NCBI RefSeq assembly: GCF_036898465.1
Contig: NZ_JARUMJ010000001.1
Location: 434,001-498,000, forward strand
Direction of reading: 5' to 3'
Length of the DNA stretch: 64,000 nucleotides
Source of the DNA: Streptomyces sp. B21-105
Lineage (GTDB): Bacteria > Actinomycetota > Actinomycetes > Streptomycetales > Streptomycetaceae
Shown here in pieces: positions 7,650 through 16,185 of the stretch. A model generated the notes under the pieces. The model did not search any database. It was not told where the DNA came from and saw only the letters and a list, made by a program, of their open reading frames with translations. The position numbers and the translations under genes were made by a program. The first letter of the stretch is position 1, and each line of letters starts with the position of its first letter.

Positions 7650-8582
7650 ATGGCAGGCAAGCGGGTGGGACCGGTCGAGGAGGACGGCGTGGAGCACGTG
7701 CTCGACGCCCTCTACGCCACGCCGCCGTCCGATTTCGTCTCCCGGCGCGAACAGGAGGCCTTCGCGGCCCGGTCCGACGGGCGGGCGGCCGACGCCCGCC
7801 GGATTCGGGCTGCCCGCCGCCCGACGCCGGCGGCCTGGGCGGCGAACCTGCTGCTGCGCGCCCAGCCGCAGGAGTGCCGCCGGTTCCTCGAACTGGGGCG
7901 GGCGCTGCGCGAGGCCTACCGCACGCTGGACGCCGACGGCGTCAAGGAGCTGTCCGAGCAGCGCCGCGGCATCGTCTCGGCGCTGTCCCGGCAGGCAGCC
8001 GAGCTGGCGCACGAGGCCGGGCACCGGTTGTCGGACGCGGCCCGGCAGGACGTCGACGCCACCCTGCGCGCCGTCCTCGCCGACCAGGACGCGGCGGACC
8101 GCTGGGCGGCGGGTCGCCTGGAGAGCGCCCTCACCCCGCCCACCGACTTTCCGGCCCGCTCGGCCGACACGGCGGCGGGCGGCCGGACCGAGCGGGCCCG
8201 GGTGGAGGCGCCGCGCCCGTCGTCGCACGCACGGAAGAAGGACGAGCTCGCCGAGCGGCGCCGACGGCGTCAGGAGCAGCTCGACGCGGCCCGGCGGGCG
8301 GCCGAGGAGGCCGGGCGCCTGCTGCACGACCTGAGTGCCGCCCGGGCGGACGCCGCGCCGGCGCTCCAGCAGGCCCGCGACCGCCACGATCAGGCCGCGC
8401 GACGGCGTGCCACGGCCGAGGAGGAGCTGCGCCGGGCGGACGAGGAGCTGGCGAGAGCCGACCGGGAACGGCAGGAGGCCGAGGAAGCGCTGCGGGCGGC
8501 CGGCGACGCCGTGAAACGGGCCGAACGCACGGCACGGGACGCCGAGAAGGAGGCGGCACGCCTGGCCGGACCGAACAGCTAG
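7650..8582 (+). CDS. Coiled-coil protein, function unknown
   Basis: A 310-residue soluble protein. Residues 1-160 are helical and include DFVSRREQEAFAARSDG and RRPTPAAWAANLLLRAQPQE. Residues about 190-305 form a very long charged coiled coil rich in Ala, Arg and Glu. The ATG at 7650 is chosen because GGGGGGAAG lies 9 nt upstream; the frame is open further 5' but crosses the 33-bp repeat. Similar proteins occur widely in streptomycetes without assigned function. A scaffold-like role is only a guess from the coiled coil. Confidence 0.7.
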   Translation: MAGKRVGPVEEDGVEHVLDALYATPPSDFVSRREQEAFAARSDGRAADARRIRAARRPTPAAWAANLLLRAQPQECRRFLELGRALREAYRTLDADGVKELSEQRRGIVSALSRQAAELAHEAGHRLSDAARQDVDATLRAVLADQDAADRWAAGRLESALTPPTDFPARSADTAAGGRTERARVEAPRPSSHARKKDELAERRRRRQEQLDAARRAAEEAGRLLHDLSAARADAAPALQQARDRHDQAARRRATAEEELRRADEELARADRERQEAEEALRAAGDAVKRAERTARDAEKEAARLAGPNS

Positions 8583-8709
8583 GCACGGCTGGGGCCCAGC
8601 GCGGAATCGGGTGCGGTGGAGGCGACCGGGATGCCGCCTGGTGAGGGTCGTCCGGTGGTGCGACGCTGGAGGCGAGAGGCGTCCGAGAAGGGACGCGCCG
8701 GGAGGGCCG

Positions 8710-10188
8710 ATGGGACGCGACGTCCCGGCGCTGGTCTTCACCCGCGAGGACCGCCGCCGGTACCGGATCAAGATGCAGGAGTGCCTCGAGGTGTTCGCGC
8801 AGATGCTGCGCGAGTCGCGGTTCGAGTCCGAGCGGCCCCAGGTCGGCCTGGAGATCGAGCTGAACCTGGTCGACGCCGAGGCCGAGCCGGCGATGCGCAA
8901 CACCGACGTCCTCAAGGCGATCGCAGACCCCGCCTGGTCCACCGAGCTGGGACGGTTCAACCTCGAGATCAACGTCCCGCCCCGCCGGCTGACGCAGGGC
9001 GGACCCGACGCCTGGGCATCCGAGATCCGGGCCGCGCTCAACCATGCCGAACAGCGCGCCGGCTCGGTCGGCGCCCGACTGATCATGGTCGGCATCCTGC
9101 CGACCCTGCGGCAGGAGAACGTCGGAGCGTCCTCGCTGTCGGAGAACGCCCGGTACCGGCTGCTCAACGACCAGGTGTTCGCGGCCCGCGGCGAGGACCT
9201 GCACATCGAGATGGACGGTGTCGACCGGCTGCGCACCTACGCGGACACGATCACCCCGGAGGCCGCCTGCACCAGCACCCAGTTCCATCTCCAGGTCTCC
9301 CCCGACGAGTTCGCCGCCTACTGGAACGCGGCCCAGGCGATCGCCGGCGTCCAGGTCGCGCTCGCGGCCAACTCGCCGTTCCTGTTCGGCAAGGAGCTGT
9401 GGCACGAGACCCGCATCCCGCTGTTCGAGCAGACCACCGACACCCGCCCACAGGAGATCAAGGCGCAGGGCGTACGCCCCCGGGTGTGGTTCGGAGAACG
9501 GTGGATCACCAGCGTCTTCGACCTGTTCGAGGAGAACCTGCGCTACTTCCCGGCGCTGCTCCCCCTGTGCGACGAACAGGACCCGCGCGAGACCCTGGCG
9601 GAAGGGGACGTCCCCGAACTCGCCGAGCTGACCCTTCACAACGGCACCATCTACCGGTGGAACCGTCCGGTCTACGCCGTCGCCCACGACCGGCCGCACG
9701 TACGGGTGGAGAACCGCTGTCTGCCGGCCGGCCCGACCGTGGCGGACACCCTCGCCAACGGCGCGTTCTACTACGGCCTCACCCGCGCCCTGGTGGAGGA
9801 GGAGCGGCCGGTGTGGTCGCGGATGTCCTTCCGGACCGCCGAGGACAACCTGCACGCCGCCGCCCGGCACGGCATCGAGGCCCGGCTGTACTGGCCCGGC
9901 ATGGGCGAGGTCACGGTGCCCGAGCTCGTCCTGCGGCGACTGCTGCCGCTGGCCCACCAGGGTCTGGAGCTGTCCGGGATGGACGCGGCCTGGCGGGAGC
10001 CGCTGCTCGGCGTCATCGAGCAGCGGTGCGTCACCGGCCGCAACGGGGCGGTCTGGCAGAAGGAGATGTTCCACCGCATCACCGCCTCCGCCCACGCGGG
10101 CCGGCACGAGGCCCTGCGGCGGATGACGCAGCTCTACATCGACTACATGCACCTCAACGCGCCCGCCCACACCTGGCCGGTCGACTGA
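8710..10188 (+). CDS. Glutamate-cysteine ligase (GCS2 family)
   Basis: A 492-residue protein of the GCS2 family, ATP-grasp-like carboxylate-amine ligases related to plant and actinobacterial glutamate-cysteine ligase and EgtA. Visible features are [11 protein letters not shown] (metal/glutamate-binding strand), [22 protein letters not shown], the [10 protein letters not shown] segment and [12 protein letters not shown]. The family joins glutamate and cysteine; streptomycetes use mycothiol rather than glutathione, so the product may serve ergothioneine synthesis or another pathway, but no egtBCDE genes are nearby. GGAGGG precedes the ATG at 8710. A cyclophilin gene follows after 136 bp. Confidence 0.75.
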   Translation: MGRDVPALVFTREDRRRYRIKMQECLEVFAQMLRESRFESERPQVGLEIELNLVDAEAEPAMRNTDVLKAIADPAWSTELGRFNLEINVPPRRLTQGGPDAWASEIRAALNHAEQRAGSVGARLIMVGILPTLRQENVGASSLSENARYRLLNDQVFAARGEDLHIEMDGVDRLRTYADTITPEAACTSTQFHLQVSPDEFAAYWNAAQAIAGVQVALAANSPFLFGKELWHETRIPLFEQTTDTRPQEIKAQGVRPRVWFGERWITSVFDLFEENLRYFPALLPLCDEQDPRETLAEGDVPELAELTLHNGTIYRWNRPVYAVAHDRPHVRVENRCLPAGPTVADTLANGAFYYGLTRALVEEERPVWSRMSFRTAEDNLHAAARHGIEARLYWPGMGEVTVPELVLRRLLPLAHQGLELSGMDAAWREPLLGVIEQRCVTGRNGAVWQKEMFHRITASAHAGRHEALRRMTQLYIDYMHLNAPAHTWPVD

Positions 10189-10324
10189 CCGACACGCCGA
10201 CACGCCGACACGCCGCCCCGATCACGCCGCGCACCCTTGCACACCCCGCACACGAACCACGACACAAGGGGCAACACGGGACGTTCAGTGCGACAGCGCT
10301 CCGAGGAGCGTGCAGGATAGTCCT

Positions 10325-10822
10325 ATGGCGATCAAGGTTTACTTCGACATCACCATCAACAACGAGCCCGCCGGGCGGATCAACTTCAACCTGTTCGACG
10401 ACGTCGTGCCCAAGACCGCGGAGAACTTCCGCGCGCTCGCCACCGGCGAGAAGGGATTCGGCTACGCCGGTTCCTCCTTCCACCGGGTCATCCCCGCCTT
10501 CATGCTCCAGGGCGGAGACTTCACCCGCGGCGACGGAACCGGCGGCAAGAGCATCTACGGCGAGAAGTTCGCCGACGAGAACTTCACGCTCAAGCACGAC
10601 CGGCCGGGCCTGCTGTCCATGGCCAACGCGGGCCCGAACAGCAACGGCTCGCAGTTCTTCGTCACCACGATCGTGACCGACTGGCTCGACGGCAAGCACG
10701 TGGTGTTCGGCGAGGTCGCCGACGACGACAGCATGGCCCTCGTCAAGAGGATCGAGGCGCTCGGCTCCCGTAGCGGCTCGACCTCGGCGAAGATCACCAT
10801 CGCGGCCTCCGGCCAGCTCTGA
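10325..10822 (+). CDS. Peptidyl-prolyl isomerase, cyclophilin A-like
   Basis: A complete 165-residue single-domain cyclophilin without signal peptide, hence cytoplasmic. The catalytic segment [25 protein letters not shown], then [12 protein letters not shown], the [16 protein letters not shown] motif and [13 protein letters not shown], including the Trp used for cyclosporin A binding, are all present. The loop after the catalytic Arg is the long divergent type typical of eukaryotic cyclophilin A and a subset of Streptomyces cyclophilins. It catalyses proline cis-trans isomerisation in protein folding. Confidence 0.92.
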   Translation: MAIKVYFDITINNEPAGRINFNLFDDVVPKTAENFRALATGEKGFGYAGSSFHRVIPAFMLQGGDFTRGDGTGGKSIYGEKFADENFTLKHDRPGLLSMANAGPNSNGSQFFVTTIVTDWLDGKHVVFGEVADDDSMALVKRIEALGSRSGSTSAKITIAASGQL

Positions 10823-10925
10823 TCCGGACTTCCCGACCGCCCGCCCGGCCGGGGCGCCGTCCGGCGCGGCGCGGTGACGCCGTACTGTGCGACATCCCGT
10901 GAGTTCTTCTTGAGCCTCGCTGAGT

Positions 10926-10945
10926 CCCTGGCCACGTGGCCAGGG
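10926..10945. promoter_or_regulatory. 20-bp perfect palindrome
   Basis: CCCTGGCCACGTGGCCAGGG is its own reverse complement. It lies between the cyclophilin gene and the decayed integrase, 20 bp before an 8-bp repeat array. There is no T-run, so it is not an obvious terminator. It could be an operator or recombination-associated site; nothing else in the sequence decides. Confidence 0.6.
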
Positions 10946-10964
10946 GATTCTCCCTCCTTCGAGC

Positions 10965-10996
10965 GCCTTGTGGCCTTGTGGCCTTGTGGCCTTGTG
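10965..10996. repeat. 8-bp tandem array GCCTTGTG x4
   Basis: Four perfect head-to-tail copies of GCCTTGTG lie between the 20-bp palindrome and the integrase start. The rest of the gap (10823-11074) shows no gene. Confidence 0.85.
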
Positions 10997-11074
10997 ACGT
11001 AACTTCGGGATTCTTGAAGCGTTCTCACCTCGTCCGACCGATCCACAGTCGGGCCGAAGGCGAGGAGGCTCGGG

Positions 11075-11880
11075 TTGGCGGCGCTGGCAGTCGTACGGGA
11101 CCTGCGTGGGCACTGGGCACCCGTGTCGGCGGAGGAGCTGGAACGGTTCGAGACCGACGTGCTGTCGGGGTTTGTGCTTGCGCGGGCCTCGGCTGGCCTG
11201 GCGGACGGCACGATCCGTGGGGACGTCGGGCACCTGGACCAGATCAGGACCTGGTTCGGCCGGCCCCTGTGGGACATGGAGCCCGCTGACGCTGACGCGT
11301 ACTTCGGGAAGGTGCTGCGGAACTCGCCCAGCGGCACCCGGCTGGCCCGGTCGCAGGCGCTGACTACGTACTTCATGTTCCTGGAGCTGCGGCACAAGGT
11401 CGAGCTCCACCGGATGACCGGCCGGGTCGTCGAGTGCCCGATCGACGAGATGAACCGGCCGCGTGGAGCCAAGGACGCCCACCTACGGATCCCACCGAGC
11501 GAGCCGGAGGTCGGGACACTGTTCACGGGCTGGGGCGGCGGGCTGGCGACGTGCCGCAAGTTCGCCCCTACGGCCAGGAACTACACCGCCTCGAAGCTGA
11601 TGTCCCAGGTCGGCCTGCGGGTGAGCGAGGCATGCAAGCTCGACCTGGCCGACATCAAGTGGGACCTGGGCCGCTTCGGCAAGCTCCACGTTCGCCACGG
11701 CAAGGGTGCCCGTGGATCGGGGCCACGTGAGCGGATGGTGCCGCTGATCAACGGCGCTGATCCAGTTCGACGACGATCACACACGCCCTGGTGCCCCGCT
11801 GTTTCCCTCCGAGCGCAAGAGCACCGACGGCTCCTCCCGCCAGGTGGGCGACGACGCCCTGCGAAGCGGGCTCGAGGATC
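11075..11880 (+). pseudogene. Tyrosine recombinase, frameshifted and truncated
   Basis: A TTG start with a strong CGAGGAGG ribosome site begins a tyrosine-recombinase-like protein: an N-terminal SAM-like core-binding domain, then GLRVSEACKLDLADIKW containing the first catalytic Arg, and RHGKGARGSGPRERMVPLI. After about 11758 the frame breaks; the expected continuation (QFDDDHTRPGAPLFPSERK) lies in another frame with sequence missing. The H-x-x-R and Tyr motifs are absent. At about 11880 it gives way to permease sequence. It cannot be an active recombinase. Confidence 0.75.
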
Positions 11881-11889
11881 GGCGGGGGT

Positions 11890-12535
11890 GGGCCTGTCGG
11901 GGTGATGCTTCCTGTGCGCTGATGATCGCACCGGCCGCGCCGGGACGAGCAACTGGCCGTACGTGCTACTCCTCCGTCGCCATCGCCGTCCTGGCCGTCC
12001 TCGGCCCGAAGAGCTGGCGGAGGCTGCCGCACCGTTGTCGGACGCGGCCAGGGCGACAGGCGCCGACTGGCTGACACCGGTCGTACGTGTCGGTGCTGCC
12101 GTGGCCGCGCTCGGCTCACTGCTCGCGTTGTTCCTCGGCGTCTCCCGCACCACGCTGGCCATAACCCGTGATGGGCACCTGCCACGTGCTGTGACCGCGG
12201 TGCACCTGCGGGGCAAGGTGCCGCACCGCGCCGAGTTGGTGGTCGGCGCGGTGGTGGCGCTGCTGGCGGCGACCACGGACGTACGCGGGGCGATCGGGTT
12301 CTCCTCGTTCGGTGTGCTGGCGTACTACGCCGTCGCCAACGCCTGCGCCTGCGCCTGGACCCTGCGGCCGCAGGAGGGCCGTCCCGCGCGGATCATCCCC
12401 GTGGTCGGGCTTGCCGACCGCCTGCTCCTGGCCTTCGCTCTGCCGCTGTCCTCGGTGCTCTCCGGGGCTACGGCGCTGGCCGTCGGTGCCTCCGCCTACG
12501 GGGTCCGGCGCGCGGTGGCCACACGCACGCCGTGA
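11890..12535 (+). pseudogene. Amino-acid permease (APC family), C-terminal relic
   Basis: The last five or six membrane helices of an APC-superfamily transporter: GLY-poor helix VAIAVLAVLGP, then after a frameshift near 12008 GADWLTPVVRVGAAVAALG, LFLGVSRTTLAITRDGHLP, ELVVGAVVALLAAT and FGVLAYYAVANACACAW. The N-terminal half is missing at the junction with the integrase relic. The natural stop at 12533-12535 is retained. The loss probably came with the recombinase insertion or its decay. Confidence 0.65.
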
Positions 12536-12546
12536 CCCGGTGGCGG

Positions 12547-12921
12547 TCAGACGGTCATCCGATCGATCGGCCGGTCGGCGCCGCGGAAGCGGGTCAACGC
12601 CCGGCGGCCGAGGAGCACGGCGCCCAGCCCCAGCGGGACGGCGACGATGGCGCCGACGAGCCCGTTGCCGGTGCCGGGACCGCCGCTGGAGGTGGCCAGG
12701 TGCAGCACCGCGAGGGCCGTGCCGGCCAGACCCACCGCGATGGCCGACATCCCGCCGGTGCGCGCGTTGCCGATGCTGATCCGGCCGCCGGCGCGGGCCA
12801 GGGCCAGCCAGCCGATAGCCAGGCCGAGCAGCCCTACCCCCAGGGCCAGGTTGGCCCCGGTCCGCCCGTCGCCGATGATCCCGCCCTCGGCGGCCACCAT
12901 CAGCGCTGCTGAAGCACTCAT
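12547..12921 (-). CDS. DUF6223-family membrane protein
   Basis: A 124-residue protein with three to four hydrophobic helices (LALGVGLLGLAIGWLALA, AIAVGLAGTALAVLHLA, VGAIVAVPLGLGAVLLG). The glycine-rich connecting segments GRISIGNARTGGMS and SGGPGTGNGLVGA are characteristic of DUF6223 proteins of streptomycetes. Function is unknown. A GGAGGAG ribosome site supports the ATG at 12921. It is transcribed away from the neighbouring two-component system, with a 40-bp palindrome between them, so the response regulator may control it. Confidence 0.8.
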   Translation of the reverse strand: MSASAALMVAAEGGIIGDGRTGANLALGVGLLGLAIGWLALARAGGRISIGNARTGGMSAIAVGLAGTALAVLHLATSSGGPGTGNGLVGAIVAVPLGLGAVLLGRRALTRFRGADRPIDRMTV

Positions 12922-13022
12922 GCCGCTCTCCTCCTTCTCCGTCGCTGACTGCGAGGTTCGATGCATCTTGAGCATGCGCGCCGGCCCCCTGCCGATCGTC
13001 CAGCAGACGCAGGCACTTTCCA

Positions 13023-13062
13023 CTGCCGCATCCGCGGCATCCGGATACCGCGGATGCGGCAG
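13023..13062. promoter_or_regulatory. 40-bp near-perfect palindrome, divergent promoter
   Basis: The arms CTGCCGCATCCGCGG (13023-13037) and CCGCGGATGCGGCAG (13048-13062) are perfect reverse complements. The ten bases between them are also palindromic except one pair. It sits between the DUF6223 gene and the histidine-kinase gene and is a candidate operator for the adjacent LuxR-type regulator. The repeated half-site is GCATCCG/CGGATGC. Confidence 0.7.
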
Positions 13063-13137
13063 GCGGCGCGCCGGTACCGCACACGCGGTAGCCGATCACT
13101 CGTCCAAGAGCCGGACTCGCCCACAACCGAGCCCGGT

Positions 13138-13143
13138 TACGGT
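13138..13143 (+). promoter_or_regulatory. Leaderless -10 box for histidine kinase
   Basis: TACGGT lies 6 nt before the ATG at 13150 with no ribosome site between, consistent with a leaderless transcript. Confidence 0.5.
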
Positions 13144-13149
13144 GCACCC

Positions 13150-14277
13150 ATGGACAAAGGACGGTTCGCTCTCCCGGCGCCGGTCACCGACTGGGCGATC
13201 GCCGTGGGCGTGGCGGCGCTGCTGCTGGGCACCGGGTTGTCCGGGCCAGCCCCGGCCGGGGGCTGCGAGTTGCCCGGGTCCGTGCTACTGGCGGCCGGCG
13301 GGCTGGGGCTGGCCGCGCGCCGCCGGGCACCGCTCGTGGTCCTGGCCGTCACCGGGCTGTCCGCGGTGGGCTATCTGGCGGCCGGGTTCGAGGTGCTCGC
13401 CGTCTCCTACCTGGTCGCCGTCTACGGCGCGGTACGTGCCGGACACCGCGCCGTCGCAGTGGTCGCATCCGTGGGCCTGGTGGCCGTGCTCCACCTCACC
13501 GCCCTGGTCTTCCACGACGGGCCCGCGCGCGAGGTCGTGGCGCAGGCCCGGAACACCCTTGAGATCGCCTGGCTGATCGCCGCCTTCGCCGCGGGGGAGG
13601 CGGTGCGGCAGGCCGAACGGCGGGCGGACGAAGCCGAGCGCACCCGCGAGGAGGCCGCCAGGCGCCGGGCCGACGAGGAGCGGCTGCGCATCGCGCGGGA
13701 GCTGCACGACTCGCTCACCCACCAGATCTCGGTCATCAAGGTGCAGTCCGAGGTCGCCGTCCACGTGGCCCGGCGGCGGGGCGAGCAGGTGCCGGAGTCC
13801 CTGCTGGCGATCCAGGAAGCCGGCCGGGAGGCGAGCCGGGAGCTGCGCGCGACCCTTGAGGCGCTGCGCGACGACGACACCACCCCGCCGCACGGACTCG
13901 ACCACATCTCAAACCTGGTGAAAGGGTTCCAAACAACCGGCCTGGAGACGACGCTGACGATCGAAGGACATCCGCACGCCGTGCCGGCCGCAGTGGGCCG
14001 TACCGCTTACCGGATCGTTCAGGAGTCGCTCACCAACGTCGCCCGGCACGCCGCCGCAACCACTGCCTCGGTGCTCATCGACTACCGGCCGGACGCCCTC
14101 GCCATCCGCGTCGACGACAACGGAAAGGCCACCCCGCACCCCGCGCCGGCGCCCGGCCTCGGCCTGCTCGGCATGCGCGAACGCGTCACGGCCCTGGGCG
14201 GCCGATTGCGCACCGGGCCGCGCAGCGCCGGCGGCTTCACCGTCCAGGCCGAACTCCCCACGAATGGAGCGTCGTGA
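13150..14277 (+). CDS. Sensor histidine kinase (NarL/DesK type)
   Basis: A 375-residue membrane kinase. About five membrane helices fill residues 14-155, then a short coiled coil (160-178) and the HisKA_3 dimerisation domain with RELHDSLTHQISVIKVQ (phospho-acceptor H186). The HATPase domain follows: YRIVQESLTNVARHA (N box), RVDDNG (G1) and GLGLLGMRERVTALGG (G2). It has no extracellular sensor domain of note, so it may sense the membrane. Its stop overlaps the GTG of the response regulator by four bases, giving a coupled two-gene operon. Confidence 0.92.
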   Translation: MDKGRFALPAPVTDWAIAVGVAALLLGTGLSGPAPAGGCELPGSVLLAAGGLGLAARRRAPLVVLAVTGLSAVGYLAAGFEVLAVSYLVAVYGAVRAGHRAVAVVASVGLVAVLHLTALVFHDGPAREVVAQARNTLEIAWLIAAFAAGEAVRQAERRADEAERTREEAARRRADEERLRIARELHDSLTHQISVIKVQSEVAVHVARRRGEQVPESLLAIQEAGREASRELRATLEALRDDDTTPPHGLDHISNLVKGFQTTGLETTLTIEGHPHAVPAAVGRTAYRIVQESLTNVARHAAATTASVLIDYRPDALAIRVDDNGKATPHPAPAPGLGLLGMRERVTALGGRLRTGPRSAGGFTVQAELPTNGAS

Positions 14278-14936
14278 TCCGGGTCCTGCTGGTCGACGAC
14301 CAGCCGCTCATCCGCAGCGGCTTCCGCGCGCTACTCGACCTCGAAGACGACATCGAGGTCGTGGCCGAGGCCGCCGACGGCCAAGAAGGCCTGGCGCTCA
14401 TCAAGGAGCAGCTGCCCGACGTCGTGCTCATCGACATCCAGATGCCCGTCATGGACGGCATCGAAGCGACCCGGCGCATCGCCGCAGACCCGGCCCTGGC
14501 CGGCGTACACGTCGTCGTGCTGACCAACTACGGCATGGACGAGTACGTCTTCGACGCGCTGCGCGCCGGCGCCGCCGGGTTCCTTGTCAAAGACATCGTG
14601 CCGGAGGACTTCCTGCACGCCGTACATGTCGCCGCCCGCGGCGACGCCCTGCTCGCGCCCGCGATCACCCGCAAGCTCATTGACCGGTACGTCACCCAGC
14701 CGCCCCCCGCCCGCGCCGGCAGCGGGCTGGAGGAGCTGACCAGCCGCGAACGCGAGGCCGTCGCCCTGGCCGCACAGGGCCTGTCCAACGACGAGATCGC
14801 CGACCGCCTGGTCATCAGCCCGTTGACCGCCAAGACCCACATCAACCGGGCCATGGCCAAGCTCCATGCCCGTGATCGCGCCCAGCTCGTAGTCCTTGCC
14901 TACGAATCCGGCCTGGTAGCTCCGCGCAACTCCTGA
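14274..14936 (+). CDS. LuxR/NarL-family response regulator
   Basis: A 220-residue two-domain regulator. The receiver domain has the acidic pair D8-D9, phospho-acceptor D54 (LIDIQMP), the T/S position VVLTNYG and K in FLVKDIVPED. The C-terminal LuxR helix-turn-helix (about 150-210) contains LTSREREAVALAAQGLSNDEIA and SPLTAKTHINRAMAKL. It starts with GTG overlapping the kinase stop. Its DNA target is likely the palindrome upstream of the operon, but this is inferred from position. Confidence 0.93.
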   Translation: MIRVLLVDDQPLIRSGFRALLDLEDDIEVVAEAADGQEGLALIKEQLPDVVLIDIQMPVMDGIEATRRIAADPALAGVHVVVLTNYGMDEYVFDALRAGAAGFLVKDIVPEDFLHAVHVAARGDALLAPAITRKLIDRYVTQPPPARAGSGLEELTSREREAVALAAQGLSNDEIADRLVISPLTAKTHINRAMAKLHARDRAQLVVLAYESGLVAPRNS

Positions 14937-15440
14937 CCCCAGCGCGCCGTTGACTGGCCAGGACGCTACGGCGCCTCGTCGACCGGCCGGCCGCCCGGTG
15001 CGCCGGGAAACGACCGCCGACGGCCGGAGGCAGCCCGCCGAAAGCGGGACGTCGGCCGCAGACGGTGCGACCGCCCGCGCCGCAGGACGCGATCCGGTCC
15101 TCTCCCGGCCGACCGCCTGCGCCGCCGTTGCCGGCTCTCGTCGACTTCGAGGTCTGGCTCACCAGCCTCACGGCCCAACTCGCCGGTGCCGAAAGAGGTC
15201 TGTCGGGCATGCCCCACCACCGCACCGCCGGCGAACGGCGAGACCACCCCTGACCGCACCGGCCTGACCGCACCGAACGCCCGCCGGGAACCGTTGCCGA
15301 GGCGTCAGCCGCACCACCGGCGCACCACTGGCGCTCCGCGTTCCCGGACGCACCCCACAGAGGGCGTGAGACAGCGCAACCTTTCGGTCATTCAGGTTGT
15401 CTCAGTTGATGTCCGACACACGACTCCTTCGGGGGAGATC
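14937..15440. other. Intergenic gap of 504 bp
   Basis: No convincing gene. Short open frames on both strands lack ribosome sites and family resemblance. The right end holds the inverted repeat and candidate promoter described next. Confidence 0.5.
15368..15403 (+). promoter_or_regulatory. Inverted repeat / ECF-like promoter candidate
   Basis: GAGACA-gcgc-AACCT (15368-15382) and AGGTTGTCTC (15394-15403) form an interrupted inverted repeat. Within it, AACC (15378-15381) and GTCT (15399-15402) are 17 nt apart, resembling ECF sigma promoters of the AACC/GTCT type. It lies 38 bp upstream of the secreted-protein gene. Confidence 0.35.
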
Positions 15441-16013
15441 ATGGTGCGAAACAGAACCGTCTGGGCCACCGCGGCCCTCATGACCGCCACCCTGGCCGTT
15501 GCCGTGGCTCCGGCCGAAGCCGCCCCGGCGACCGCCGCCCGGGCCGCCGCCGCCTGTCCCACCGGCTGGGGCAGTCTGGCCGAAAGCTATGTCACCAGCA
15601 CGGCGACCCCCTTGACCGACGTCCGGACCGGCCGCCACGACTGCTACGACCGGTTCGTCATCGACGTGCCCGGTGCGAGCGCCTCCCAGCTCGGCTTCTT
15701 TGTCGGATACGTCGACCAGCTCTACCAGGACGGCTCGGGCCGGCCCATCCCGGTCGGCGGCGGCGCGATCCTGGAGGTGCGGGTCAACGCCCCGGCCTAC
15801 AACCCGGAGACCGGCACGCCCACCTACCCGGGGCGGCCGGCCCAGACCCTGCCGGGCGTCAACCTCGCCGGATACAGCACCTTCCGGGACACCCGGTACG
15901 GCGGGAGCTTCGAAGGCGTCACGCAGTTCGGGCTCGGCGTGCGTGCCCGTCTGCCCTTCCGGGTGCTGCGCCTGACCGACCACGTCGTGGTGGACGTCGC
16001 GCACACCTGGTGA
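15441..16013 (+). CDS. Secreted AMIN-like domain protein
   Basis: A 190-residue exported protein. It has a Sec signal peptide (residues 1 to about 30, cleavage after AEAAPA), then a single beta-rich domain with CPTGWGSLAE, GRHDCYDRFVIDVPG, GFFVGYVDQLYQDGSG and VVVDVAHTW at the end. Two Cys could form a disulfide. This matches the AMIN-like domain found in many actinobacterial exported proteins, thought to bind cell-wall glycans; no enzyme activity is suggested. GGGGGAG precedes the ATG. Confidence 0.75.
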   Translation: MVRNRTVWATAALMTATLAVAVAPAEAAPATAARAAAACPTGWGSLAESYVTSTATPLTDVRTGRHDCYDRFVIDVPGASASQLGFFVGYVDQLYQDGSGRPIPVGGGAILEVRVNAPAYNPETGTPTYPGRPAQTLPGVNLAGYSTFRDTRYGGSFEGVTQFGLGVRARLPFRVLRLTDHVVVDVAHTW

Positions 16014-16185
16014 CACCCGCCGACCCCGCACCGCCGTACTGCCGTTCCCTGCGCGGACGTTGCCGCGTTGCGTCGCCGAACGCCCGCAGAATTGTCCGTG
16101 GTCGGTAACAGCGGGATCCCACGGCCGCTCTTCTCCGTCCTGTCATCTGCACGGATTCCACCGGGACGACAAGGGCAGGGCAGAC

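Noticed and set aside
14966..15259. A 97-residue minus-strand frame in the 14.9-15.4 kb gap
   Set aside because: Arg/Gly-rich, no ribosome site and no family pattern; looks like chance opening in GC-rich DNA.
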